Shown piece by piece: positions 9,544-16,943 of a stretch of 22,898 nt of DNA; the stretch's first letter is position 1, and every line of letters begins with the position of its first letter. Made by a program: the position numbers and the translations under genes. Source of the DNA: Actinomycetes bacterium (GTDB taxonomy: Bacteria; Actinomycetota; CALGFH01); NCBI GenBank assembly GCA_030152105.1, contig JASLIH010000422.1, positions 1 through 22,898 of the forward strand. The letters run 5' to 3'. The notes under the pieces were generated by a model, which was given only the letters and a program-made list of their open reading frames with translations, was not told the origin of the DNA and ran no database searches.

Positions 9544-10932
9544 CTAGGAGCCGGCGGGCACCGGGTCCGTGACGAAGTCGCGCTGGCGGACCAGGGTCGC
9601 GGCCAGGGCGGCCCCGGCGACGGCGACCCCGGCGCTGACCAGCAGGATCTGGTCGAGGGCGGCCGCGAAGGCCGCCGGGTCGCCCTCGATCCGGGCTGGG
9701 AGCAGCGTGCCGAGGACGGCGATGCCGAGGGCGATGCCGACCTGGCGGAAGGTGTTGTTGACCCCCGAGGCCATGCCGCTGCGGGTGGCCGGGACCACGC
9801 CCAGGGCGGCATACGTCACGGCCGGGTTGGACAGCCCGATCCCGACCCCCAGGACGATCAGGCCGGGCAGCATGGCCGTCCAGGGCGACGACGCCTCCAG
9901 CCCCCGCATGGCCAGCAGCCCGGCCGCGCACAGCAGCTGCCCGGCCGGCAGGGCGGCCCGCACCGGCAGGACGCCGGCGAAGCGGCCGCCAAGCACCGAC
10001 ACCACCAGCGCCGCCCCGGACAGGGGCAGCAGCTGGAGCCCGACCTCGGTCGGGGAGGTCCCGACCCCGTCGAGCAGGAACAGGGTCAGGTACAGGAACG
10101 GGCCGAAGGTGGTGGCGGCCATCACCATCACCACCACCGACGCCCCGGTGAAGGTGGGGATGGCGAACAGGCCGAGGTCGAGCATGGGCTCGCGCTCGCG
10201 CCGCTCGACCACCACGAAGGCGGCCAGCAGCAGCGCCGCCCCGGCCGCGCTGGCCAGGATGATCCCGCTCCCCCACCCGGCGACATCGCCGCGGGTGAGG
10301 GCGAACACGCCCAGGAACAGCCCGGTGCTCAGGGTGAGGGTGCCCCACCAGTCGACCCCGTCGGCGTCGGGGTCGCGGGACTCGCGCAGGCGCCGGATGG
10401 CCACCGGCAGGCAGGCCAGGGCGACGGCGGCGTCGAGCACGAACATGGCCCGCCAGCCGAACGACTCGGTCAGCAGCCCGCCCTCGAGCGGGCCGACCGC
10501 GAAGGCGGCCGCCACCGTCGCCCCCCAGATGCCGATGGCCCCGGCCCGGGCCGTCCCGGTGAAGTCCTGGGCCAGCAGGGCGAGCGAGGAGGACAGCAGC
10601 ACCGCCCCGGCCAGCCCCTGGGCGGCCCGCCCGGCGATCAGGACCAGCGCCGAGGGCGCCAGGGCGCACAGCACCGACGCGGCCGCGAACCCGGCCAGCC
10701 CGCCAAGGAACATGCGCCGCCGCCCCATCAGGTCGGCCAGGGTGCCGGCGGTCAGCAGGGTCGCCGCCAGGGCCAGCGAGTAGCCGCTGACCACCCACTG
10801 GAGCACGCTCAGGCCGGCCCCGAGGTCGCGCCCGACCGCGGGCAGGGTCACACTCGGCGCGGACACGTTCAGCAGCAGCACCCCGGTGGCGAGGCAGACC
10901 ACCAGCAGGGTCCAGCGCTGGCCCTCCCTCAC
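9544..10932 (-). CDS. MFS transporter, DHA2 (EmrB/QacA-like) family
   Basis: A 462-residue drug/proton antiporter-type transporter with about fourteen hydrophobic segments. The start is the GTG at 10932, which overlaps the stop of the zinc-finger gene in a GTGA; the open frame continues 279 bases further upstream but there it only reads the zinc-finger gene out of frame and has no membrane character. Motifs: LADLMGRRRMFLGG (motif A), the antiporter motif C region with GPLEGGLL followed by FGWRAMFVLD, and a late GMASGVNNTFRQVG that is very typical of DHA2 proteins. The usual acidic residue in the first helix (LDxTxVNVALP) is missing; the segment reads LLNVSAPSVTLPAVG. Likely exports amphipathic compounds; substrate unknown. 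Confidence 0.88.
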   Translation of the reverse strand: MREGQRWTLLVVCLATGVLLLNVSAPSVTLPAVGRDLGAGLSVLQWVVSGYSLALAATLLTAGTLADLMGRRRMFLGGLAGFAAASVLCALAPSALVLIAGRAAQGLAGAVLLSSSLALLAQDFTGTARAGAIGIWGATVAAAFAVGPLEGGLLTESFGWRAMFVLDAAVALACLPVAIRRLRESRDPDADGVDWWGTLTLSTGLFLGVFALTRGDVAGWGSGIILASAAGAALLLAAFVVVERREREPMLDLGLFAIPTFTGASVVVMVMAATTFGPFLYLTLFLLDGVGTSPTEVGLQLLPLSGAALVVSVLGGRFAGVLPVRAALPAGQLLCAAGLLAMRGLEASSPWTAMLPGLIVLGVGIGLSNPAVTYAALGVVPATRSGMASGVNNTFRQVGIALGIAVLGTLLPARIEGDPAAFAAALDQILLVSAGVAVAGAALAATLVRQRDFVTDPVPAGS

Positions 10933-11222
10933 CCGCCGGCTCGCGCCGGCCCGGCGTTCTCGACCTCGAAGGTCAGCTCGTCCACATAGCACCACCACCA
11001 GCCCTCGTCCGGGTCGTAGGCGCGGATGATCGGGTGCCCCGTGGCCTGGAAGTGCTTGGTCGCGTGCCGGTTGGGCGAGTTGTCGCAGCACCCCACCCGC
11101 CCGCATTCCACGCACAGCCGCAGCTCCACCCACGTCCCTCCGGTGGCCAGGCACTCCTGGCACCCGGGCTGGCTCGCGCTCGAGATCCGGATCTGGTCCA
11201 GGTGGGTGCACTCGTCAGCCAT
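10929..11222 (-). CDS. UBP-type zinc finger protein
   Basis: A 97-residue stand-alone ZnF-UBP domain. The zinc ligand pattern is complete: Cys5-x-His7, Cys21-x2-Cys24, Cys37-x2-Cys40, Cys45, and His53, His57, His63. Near the C-terminus GWWWCYVDE corresponds to the aromatic/acidic strand that in eukaryotic UBP fingers contacts the ubiquitin C-terminus. Bacteria lack ubiquitin, so the ligand is unknown; binding of some free C-terminus is a possibility only. Small UBP-finger proteins are common in actinobacteria, often next to transporters. Here the stop codon overlaps the GTG of the DHA2 transporter (GTGA), so the two are made together. The ATG at 11222 has a modest GGAG nine bases upstream. 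Confidence 0.9.
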   Translation of the reverse strand: MADECTHLDQIRISSASQPGCQECLATGGTWVELRLCVECGRVGCCDNSPNRHATKHFQATGHPIIRAYDPDEGWWWCYVDELTFEVENAGPARAGG

Positions 11223-11294
11223 GGGCGGCGCTCCAAGGGGATTTGGGTGATGGACGTCACCGGCGCCAACAGCCGCCGGGGGCGCCGCATTCCG

Positions 11295-12182
11295 TCAGGC
11301 CGAGGGCGCCGGGAGGCCGACCGGGTTGGGGAATGGGATGCCGCCGCCCTCCACGACCAGGCGGACCGGCCGGTCGAGCAGGTCCAGGAGGCGAGCGCAG
11401 CCGTCGGGGCCGAGCTGGCGCCATGGGGGCATGGCCAGGTCGTCGGTGCGCCGCTCGCGGGCGTCGCGGGCGGTCCGGCCGGCCTCGGTCAGGGCGCCGT
11501 CGGCCTCCAGCCAGCCTCGGGACCGCAGGCCGGCCGCGGCCGCCGCCCACTCCTCGTCGGACCAGCCGCGGTACTCGCGCAGCAACGACCCGGGGAGCTG
11601 GCCGGCGGCGGCGGCCAGGACGTGGGCCTCGCAGCCGCCGACGCCGTCGGTGAGCAGGGAGGCGACGTGGCCGTCGCCGCGGAACTCGCGGTACAGGGTG
11701 GCGCCGTGCCACAGGGCCAGGTGGGGCTCCTCGGGCCATCCCAGGGCGGCGTGGGCGGCGAACAGGGGGCGGCCGGAGCGGTCCTGGTCCTGCATGGCCT
11801 GGCGGGTGAGGGTGGCGGCCTCGGCCGCCGCCGGCGAGTCGGCCCAGGTCCCCAGCAGGCGGCGCAGGGCGGCGCCGGCGCCCGAGAACCGGGCCTCGAG
11901 CACCTTGGCCGGGGGCGCGAACCCCCAGGCGTCGGGGATGGCCCGGCGGACCATGCGGGGGTGGAAGTTGTAGAAGGTGGCCATCACCACCTCGGCCGGG
12001 ACCGGGCCCATGGCGGCGGCGCGGGAGGCGAAGTAGCCCATCCAGCCGCCGCGCAGCCCGGCCCGGCGGTAGGCGTCGCGGGGCTCGGGGTTGAAGTAGA
12101 CGGTCATGTGGAGGGTCTCAAGGGCCCGCCACATCCGCCTGGCCGTCCCCGGCGCGCCGCCGGTGGTCGCTGCGGCGCTCAC
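11295..12182 (-). CDS. SCO6745-family (SalK-like) protein of unknown function
   Basis: A 295-residue cytoplasmic protein with no membrane segment. I recognise the actinobacterial SCO6745/SalK-type family from LETLHMTVYF (21-30), the long conserved block GYFASRAAAMGPVPAE...ATFYNFHP (49-75) and WHGATLYREFRGDGHVA (158-174). The C-terminal third resembles a winged-helix fold (residues about 205-245: GWSDEEWAAAAAGLRSRGWL). Biochemical activity has not been established to my knowledge. The GTG start at 12182 overlaps the rarA stop (GTGA), so it is translationally coupled to a replication-stress ATPase. A 72-base gap separates it from the zinc-finger gene. Confidence 0.8.
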   Translation of the reverse strand: MSAAATTGGAPGTARRMWRALETLHMTVYFNPEPRDAYRRAGLRGGWMGYFASRAAAMGPVPAEVVMATFYNFHPRMVRRAIPDAWGFAPPAKVLEARFSGAGAALRRLLGTWADSPAAAEAATLTRQAMQDQDRSGRPLFAAHAALGWPEEPHLALWHGATLYREFRGDGHVASLLTDGVGGCEAHVLAAAAGQLPGSLLREYRGWSDEEWAAAAAGLRSRGWLEADGALTEAGRTARDARERRTDDLAMPPWRQLGPDGCARLLDLLDRPVRLVVEGGGIPFPNPVGLPAPSA

Positions 12183-13579
12183 TCGCTCTCCCGGTCCGCG
12201 GTGGGCTGGCCGTCGTCGCCGTCGGGGGGCTGGCCGCGGCGGCGGCGCCAGTCCTCGGCCATGGCGGCCTCGCGACCCTGGTCGGTGGGCTGGTAGTAGC
12301 CGCCGCGGAGGCCCTCGGGCAGGTAGCGCTGGGCGACCCAGTGGCCGGGCTGGTCGTGGGGGTAGACGTAGCCGACCCCGATGCCGAGCTTCTTCTCGCC
12401 GGCGTAGGAGGCCGACTGGAGGTGGCTGGGGACCCGGCCTGGCCGGGCCTCCTCCAGCTCCCGGGACGCCGCCCCCAGGGCCGCGTAGGCGCTGTTGGAC
12501 TTGGGGGCCAGGGCCAGGTAGACGACCGCCTCGGCCAGGTTGAGCCGGGCCTCGGGCAGCCCCACGAACTCCAGCGCCTGGAAGGCCGCGACCGCGATGG
12601 GCAGGGCCTGCGGGTCGGCCAGGCCGACGTCCTCGGAGGCCGAGATGACCAGGCGGCGGGCCACGAACCGGGGGTCCTCGCCGGCGGCCAGCATCCGGGC
12701 CAGGTAGTGGAGGGCGGCGTCGGGGTCGGAGCCGCGGATCGACTTGATGAAGGCGCTGGCCACGTCGTAGTGCTGGTCGCCGGCCCGGTCGTAGGTGACC
12801 CGCGGGCGCTGCAGGGCGTCCTCGATGTCGGCCAGGGTGATCCGGGCACCCGGCTCTCCGGTGGGTTCCCCCGGGGTCCCCCGGGCCCCCCCGGCCTTCG
12901 CCGTGACGACCAGGGCGGCCGCCTCGAGGGCGTTGAGGGCGTGCCGGGCGTCGCCGTCGGCCCGGTCGACCAGGTGGGCCAGGGCGTCGTCGTCAAGGGC
13001 CAGGCCACGGCCGCCGAGGCCCCGCTCGGGGTCGGCCAGGGCCCGGGTGATGATCAGCTCGAGGTCGCCGGCGCCCAGCGGCTCCAGCCGGAACAGCAGC
13101 GAGCGGCTCATCAGGGGCGCGTTCACGGTGAAGAACGGGTTCTCGGTGGTCGCCCCGACCAGCACCACCGTGCGGTCCTCGACCCCGGGCAGCAGGGCGT
13201 CCTGCTGGCCCTTGTTGAAGCGGTGGATCTCGTCGATGAACAGGATGCTGCGCCGCCCCAGCGCGCCGAGACGCTCGCGGGCCGCGGCCAGCAGGGCCCG
13301 CACGTCCTTGACCCCGGCGCTGGTCGCCGACAGCTCCTCGAAGTGGGACCGGGTGGCCTGGGCGATGATGTGGGCCAGCGAGGTCTTCCCGGTCCCGGCC
13401 GGCCCCCACAGGATCACCGACCGCAGCTCGTCGGCCTCGATCAGCGACCGCAGCGCGCTCTGGGGCCCGAGCACCTGCCCCTGCCCGACGAACTCCTCAA
13501 GGGTCCGTGGCCGCATCCGCGCCGCCAGCGGCGCGTCCTGGTCGGCAAGCCGCTCGGCCCGCTCCGAGAACAGGTCCAT
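12179..13579 (-). CDS. rarA: Replication-associated recombination protein A (RarA/MgsA-type AAA+ ATPase)
   Basis: A 466-residue clamp-loader-like ATPase that acts at stalled replication forks. The start is the ATG at 13579 (MDLFSERAERL), the usual family N-terminus; the frame is open another 47 codons upstream without family similarity. Walker A GPAGTGKT (59-66), Walker B LFIDEIH (113-119), sensor 1 GATTENPFF (142-150), sensor 2 Arg212 in GDARHALN, and the C-terminal tetramerisation region from about 260 (TYDRAGDQHYD, IKSIRGSDPDAAL). A Gly/Pro-rich insertion occupies about 228-245. No good Shine-Dalgarno precedes the ATG and a TACGAT lies nine bases upstream, so the mRNA may be leaderless. 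SCO6745-family gene overlaps its stop. Confidence 0.94.
   Translation of the reverse strand: MDLFSERAERLADQDAPLAARMRPRTLEEFVGQGQVLGPQSALRSLIEADELRSVILWGPAGTGKTSLAHIIAQATRSHFEELSATSAGVKDVRALLAAARERLGALGRRSILFIDEIHRFNKGQQDALLPGVEDRTVVLVGATTENPFFTVNAPLMSRSLLFRLEPLGAGDLELIITRALADPERGLGGRGLALDDDALAHLVDRADGDARHALNALEAAALVVTAKAGGARGTPGEPTGEPGARITLADIEDALQRPRVTYDRAGDQHYDVASAFIKSIRGSDPDAALHYLARMLAAGEDPRFVARRLVISASEDVGLADPQALPIAVAAFQALEFVGLPEARLNLAEAVVYLALAPKSNSAYAALGAASRELEEARPGRVPSHLQSASYAGEKKLGIGVGYVYPHDQPGHWVAQRYLPEGLRGGYYQPTDQGREAAMAEDWRRRRGQPPDGDDGQPTADRESE
12845..12898 (-). other. Gly/Pro-rich insertion in rarA with homopolymer tracts
   Basis: This segment codes for about 18 residues (GGARGTPGEPTGEPGA region) between the AAA+ lid and the next conserved block ITLADIEDAL. 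The DNA contains runs of C and G, including seven C at 12886-12892 on the plus strand. In the relatives I know this junction is short and variable, so it is probably a flexible loop. Confidence 0.55.
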
Positions 13580-13588
13580 AGTCCGGCC

Positions 13589-13594
13589 ATCGTA
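13589..13594 (-). promoter_or_regulatory. Candidate -10 element (TACGAT) for rarA, leaderless
   Basis: TACGAT on the minus strand ends nine bases before the rarA ATG, which would place the transcription start within a few bases of the initiation codon. That agrees with the lack of a Shine-Dalgarno. The -35 region (best TTCTGG at 18 bases) is poor. Confidence 0.35.
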
Positions 13595-13664
13595 GCCGCT
13601 CCCGCCACCTGGCCAGAATGCGTTGCGGCAGCGCTCCACGAGTGCCGTGACCGGTCGACGTTTG

Positions 13665-13688
13665 CACCTGCTCTCGAGGGAACAGGTG
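13665..13688. repeat. Inverted repeat CACCTG / CAGGTG around CTCGAG
   Basis: Six-base arms at 13665-13670 and 13683-13688 enclose 12 bases containing the palindrome CTCGAG, so the stem can be partly extended inward. It could be part of the aspS terminator or a protein site in the rarA promoter region. No U-run follows on either strand. Confidence 0.4.
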
Positions 13689-13709
13689 GGGTCCGCCCCA
13701 GCCGTTTCC

Positions 13710-13735
13710 GGTACCCGCAACCGAAGCCGGGTGCC
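13710..13735. repeat. Inverted repeat GGTACCCG / CGGGTGCC
   Basis: Eight-base arms around a 10-base loop. On the plus-strand RNA all eight pairs form with one G-U; on the minus strand there is one C-A mismatch. About 140 bases past the aspS stop in the direction of aspS transcription, without a U-run. Confidence 0.4.
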
Positions 13736-13875
13736 TTCCGCGACCGAAAGTACGGTCCCCTACGTCGAAGTGTTGGCGCAAACGAAAGCCGGCCACTAAC
13801 AACGTCGGGCGCTGCCGAGAACCGCATTGAACCACCGCCACCCCACACCGGCAACCGCTCCCGACAACCCGGTCG

Positions 13876-15669
13876 TCAGCCTCGAATGGCGGGCTTGCCG
13901 GGAGGGTCCAGGGGGCGGAGGCGGACCTCGGCGAGCTGGTCGGGGGGGATGGGGGTGGGGGCGCCGGTGAGGGGGTCGGCCCCGGACTGGGTCTTGGGGA
14001 AGGTGATGACGTCGCGGATGGAGGGGGTGCCGGCGAGCAGCATGTAGAGGCGGTCGAGGCCGAAGGCGAAGCCGCCGTGCGGGGGGGCGCCGTAGGCGAG
14101 GCCCTTGAGGAAGAAGCCGAAGCGGTCCTCGGCCTCCTGGGGGCTGATGCCGAGGGCCTCGAAGACGCGGCGCTGGACGTCGGCGCGGTGGATACGGATG
14201 CTGCCCGACCCGAGCTCGTAGCCGTTGAGGACCAGGTCGTAGGCGCGGGCGGTGGCCTCCTCGCGGGCGTCCATGAAGGTGTCGGCCCACTTGGGGGCCG
14301 GGGCGGTGAACGGGTGGTGAGCCGGGTCCCAGCGGCCGGCCTGCTCGTCCCACTCGAACATGGGGAACTCGGTGACCCACAGGAACGCCCATTGCCCCTC
14401 GGGGACCAGGCCCCGTTCGGCGGCCAGGCGGGCTCTGAGATCACCGAGGACGGTCTGGGCGACCGGGGTGCGGTCGGCGGCCAGCAGCAGCAGGTCGCCC
14501 GGCCGGGCGCCGGTGGCCTGGCGCAGGCCCTCGCGCTCGGCGTCGGAGAAGAACTTGTCAAGGGGCGAGCGCAGGCCGTCGGCCTCGACCGCGACCCAGG
14601 CCAGGCCCTTGGCCCCGCGGGCCTTGGCCTGCTCGGTCAGGGCGTCGAGCTGCTTGCGGGTCAGGTCGGCACCGCCGCCGACCCGCAGGCCGAGCACCGA
14701 GCCCCTGGCCTCCAGCGCGCCGGCGAAGACCCCGACCCCGGTGCCGGCGAACACCTGGCCCAGGTCGACCAGCTCCATGCCGTAGCGCAGGTCGGGCTTG
14801 TCGGTGCCGAAGCGGCGCATGGCCTCGGCGTGAGTCAGGCGCGTGAACGGGGTCGTCAGCTCGGCCCCGAGGATGTCGTGCCAGACCGCCGCCATCAGCT
14901 CCTCGCCGAGGGCGTACACGTCCTCCTCGTCGAGGAAGGACAGCTCCAGGTCGAGCTGGGTGAACTCGGGCTGGCGGTCGGCCCGCAGGGCCTCGTCGCG
15001 GAAGCAGCGGACGATCTGGTAGTAGCGCTCGACCCCGGCCACCATCAGCAGCTGCTTGAACAGCTGGGGCGACTGGGGCAGGGCGTAGAACTGCCCGGGG
15101 GCCAGGTGGGTGGTGACCAGGAAGTCGCGCGCCCCCTCGGGGGTCGACTTGGTCAGGTACGGGGTCTCGACCTCGAGGAACCCGCGGTCGCCGAGGACCC
15201 GGCGCAGGGTGGCGTTGGCCGCCGCCCGGATCTCCAGGCCGCGCCGGGCCGCGGGGCGGCGCAGGTCGAGGTACCGGTACTGGAGGCGCAGGTTCTCGTC
15301 GGCGTCGACCCGGCCCTCGAGCGGGAACGGCGGGGTCTGCGACGGGGCCAGCACCTCGACGGCGTCCGCGGCCACCTCGACCTCGCCGGTGGGCAGCTCG
15401 GGGTTCTCGTTGCCGGCCGGCCGGGCCCTGACCGTGCCCGCGACCCGGACGCAGTCCTCGTTCCGGATGGCGGCGGCGGCCGGTGTCTCGTCGGGTCGGA
15501 CGACCACCTGCACGACCCCGGAGGCGTCGCGCAGGTCGAGGAAGGCCACCCCGCCGTGGTCGCGCCGGCGGGCCACCCAGCCGGCCAGCCGCACCTCGGT
15601 CCCGGCGTCGCCGGCCCGCAGGCTCCCGCAGGCGTGGGTCCGCATGGCGCCGAGCACCGGACGGGTCAT
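13876..15669 (-). CDS. aspS: Aspartate--tRNA(Asp/Asn) ligase
   Basis: A 597-residue bacterial-type AspRS with the expected domains: OB-fold anticodon-binding domain (about 10-110), class II catalytic core with motif 1 (about 163-171), QSPQLFKQLLM (199-209), motif 2 FRDEALRADRQPEFTQLD (223-240), the GAD insertion in the middle, and motif 3 FGLDRLYMLLAG near the end. The ATG at 15669 overlaps the hisS stop in an ATGA, which fixes the start. In the anticodon-binding domain RRRDHGG has His38 and VRARPAG has Gly86, residues I associate with non-discriminating AspRS (see findings), so it may also charge tRNA-Asn for GatCAB. Third gene of the MBL-hisS-aspS operon. Confidence 0.96.
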   Translation of the reverse strand: MTRPVLGAMRTHACGSLRAGDAGTEVRLAGWVARRRDHGGVAFLDLRDASGVVQVVVRPDETPAAAAIRNEDCVRVAGTVRARPAGNENPELPTGEVEVAADAVEVLAPSQTPPFPLEGRVDADENLRLQYRYLDLRRPAARRGLEIRAAANATLRRVLGDRGFLEVETPYLTKSTPEGARDFLVTTHLAPGQFYALPQSPQLFKQLLMVAGVERYYQIVRCFRDEALRADRQPEFTQLDLELSFLDEEDVYALGEELMAAVWHDILGAELTTPFTRLTHAEAMRRFGTDKPDLRYGMELVDLGQVFAGTGVGVFAGALEARGSVLGLRVGGGADLTRKQLDALTEQAKARGAKGLAWVAVEADGLRSPLDKFFSDAEREGLRQATGARPGDLLLLAADRTPVAQTVLGDLRARLAAERGLVPEGQWAFLWVTEFPMFEWDEQAGRWDPAHHPFTAPAPKWADTFMDAREEATARAYDLVLNGYELGSGSIRIHRADVQRRVFEALGISPQEAEDRFGFFLKGLAYGAPPHGGFAFGLDRLYMLLAGTPSIRDVITFPKTQSGADPLTGAPTPIPPDQLAEVRLRPLDPPGKPAIRG

Positions 15670-16943
15670 GGAGTGCCTCCAGCGGCGACCTGCCGCACGC
15701 GGGCCACCACCTCCTCGAGGGGGACAGCCTGCTGGTCGCGGGCGGTCATGTCGCGGACCGCGGCCAGGCCGGCGGCCAGCTCCTGCTCGCCCAGGATGAC
15801 CACGGTCCGGGCGGCGGCCTTGGCGGCCGCCTTCATGTGGCCGTTGAGGGTCCGCTCGGCGTACGGCAGGTCGGCGACCAGGCCGGCCCGGCGCAGGTCG
15901 CGGACCAGGACCTGGGCGGGCACCTTGGCCGCCGCGACCAGGGGCAGGACCAGGGCGTCGAGGCGCCAGGGGTCGGGGGGGAGCCGGCCGGCCTGCTCGA
16001 GGGCGAGCGTGGTCCGGTCCAGGCCGAGCGCCCAGCCGATGCCGGGTGCCTGAGGGCCGCCCAGAGCCTCGGACAGGCCGTCGTAGCGGCCGCCGCCGCC
16101 GAGGGCGTTCTGGGCCGCGTCCAGCGACCTGGCCTGCCACTCGAAGGTGGTGCGGACGTAGTAGTCGAGGCCGCGGACCAGCCGGGGCGCCTCGGCCCAC
16201 TCGACCCCGGCGCCGGCCAGGAGCTCCTGGACCGCCTGGTCGTGGGCCTTGCAGGCGTTGCAGAGGAAGTCGCGCATCAGGGGCGCGTCGGCGGTCAGCG
16301 CCTGGACCCGGGGGTCCTTCATGTCCAGGACCCGCAGCGGGTTCTGCTCGGCGCGCGCCCTGGCCTCGGCCGGGAGCTGGTCGCCGAGCCGGTGCAGGAA
16401 GCCGAGCAGGGCGTCGCGGTAGGCGGGGCGGCAGACCGGGTCGCCGAGGCTGGTCAGCAGCAGGGTGACCGGGATCTCCAGGCGCCGGAAGACCTCGTGG
16501 CCGACCAGGATCACGTCGGCGTCGATGGCCGGGTCGTTGGAGCCCATGGCCTCGATGTCGACCTGGGAGAACTGGCGCTGGCGGCCGGCCTGGGGCCGCT
16601 CGTAGCGGAACTGGGGGCCGGAGCAGACGACCTTGGTCAGGCCGGTGGTCAGCCGGCCGTGCTCGATCAGGGCCCTGACGATCCCGGCGGTCAGCTCCGG
16701 GCGCAGGGTGAGGGAGCGGCCCCCCTTGTCGGTGAAGGTGTACATCTCCTTCTGGACGACGTCGGTGGCCTCGCCGACCCCGCGGGCGAACACGGCCGTG
16801 TCCTCGAAGATCGGCGTCTCGATGGGCTGGTAGCCGGCCAGCCGGGCCTGCTCGAGCATGATCCGCTCGACCTCGGCCCTCGATCCCGAGGCCGGCGGTA
16901 GCTGGTCGAAGGTGCCCTTGGGGGCCTCGAACCGGCGGCTCAC
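15666..16943 (-). CDS. hisS: Histidine--tRNA ligase
   Basis: A 425-residue class II synthetase for tRNA-His. Visible: N-terminal FEAPKGTFD, motif 2 RYERPQAGRQRQFSQ (113-127), HisA-type motif LVRGLDYYVRTTFE (255-268), GGGGRYDGL (282-290), motif 3 GIGWALGLDR (301-310), and a C-terminal anticodon-binding domain from about 328. Length matches the bacterial family. The GTG at 16943 overlaps the stop of the upstream hydrolase gene (GTGA), and its own stop overlaps the aspS ATG, so three genes form one tightly coupled unit. The hisS-aspS pair is classic in Gram-positive bacteria. Confidence 0.96.
   Translation of the reverse strand: MSRRFEAPKGTFDQLPPASGSRAEVERIMLEQARLAGYQPIETPIFEDTAVFARGVGEATDVVQKEMYTFTDKGGRSLTLRPELTAGIVRALIEHGRLTTGLTKVVCSGPQFRYERPQAGRQRQFSQVDIEAMGSNDPAIDADVILVGHEVFRRLEIPVTLLLTSLGDPVCRPAYRDALLGFLHRLGDQLPAEARARAEQNPLRVLDMKDPRVQALTADAPLMRDFLCNACKAHDQAVQELLAGAGVEWAEAPRLVRGLDYYVRTTFEWQARSLDAAQNALGGGGRYDGLSEALGGPQAPGIGWALGLDRTTLALEQAGRLPPDPWRLDALVLPLVAAAKVPAQVLVRDLRRAGLVADLPYAERTLNGHMKAAAKAAARTVVILGEQELAAGLAAVRDMTARDQQAVPLEEVVARVRQVAAGGTP

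Larger units (their letters stand above)
13580..13875. other. 296-bp intergenic region between aspS and rarA
   Basis: No coding potential fits here. Composition drops clearly: bases 13741-13800 contain 35 G/C of 60 (58%), against roughly three quarters in nearby genes. It must hold the end of the aspS transcript and the rarA promoter, both on the minus strand. It contains two inverted repeats (13665-13688 and 13710-13735) and a TACGAT near rarA. I looked for tRNA features and found no acceptor/T-loop pair. Confidence 0.7.

Noticed and set aside
10933..11211. A 93-residue N-terminal extension of the DHA2 transporter
   Set aside because: It reads the zinc-finger gene in another frame, has no membrane character, and the GTGA overlap at 10929-10932 gives a natural start.
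11246..11261. GGTGA-N6-TCACC inverted repeat upstream of the zinc-finger gene
   Set aside because: Five-base arms are expected by chance at this composition and there is no second copy.
9544..12182. A defence or biosynthetic island between rarA and DUF948
   Set aside because: The three genes (MFS, UBP finger, SCO6745-like) show no nuclease, toxin, integrase, direct repeat or tRNA boundary, so only a small accessory insertion can be claimed.
13580..13720. A 47-residue extension of RarA upstream of MDLFSERAERL
   Set aside because: The family begins at MDLF, the extension crosses a candidate -10 and inverted repeats, and its composition is non-coding.
13580..13875. A tRNA gene in the aspS-rarA gap
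   Set aside because: No acceptor stem, anticodon arm or T-loop combination could be assembled on either strand.
15670..16200. N-terminal extension of AspRS through hisS
   Set aside because: The open frame is only a shadow of hisS; the ATG at 15669 gives the standard N-terminus and overlaps the hisS stop.
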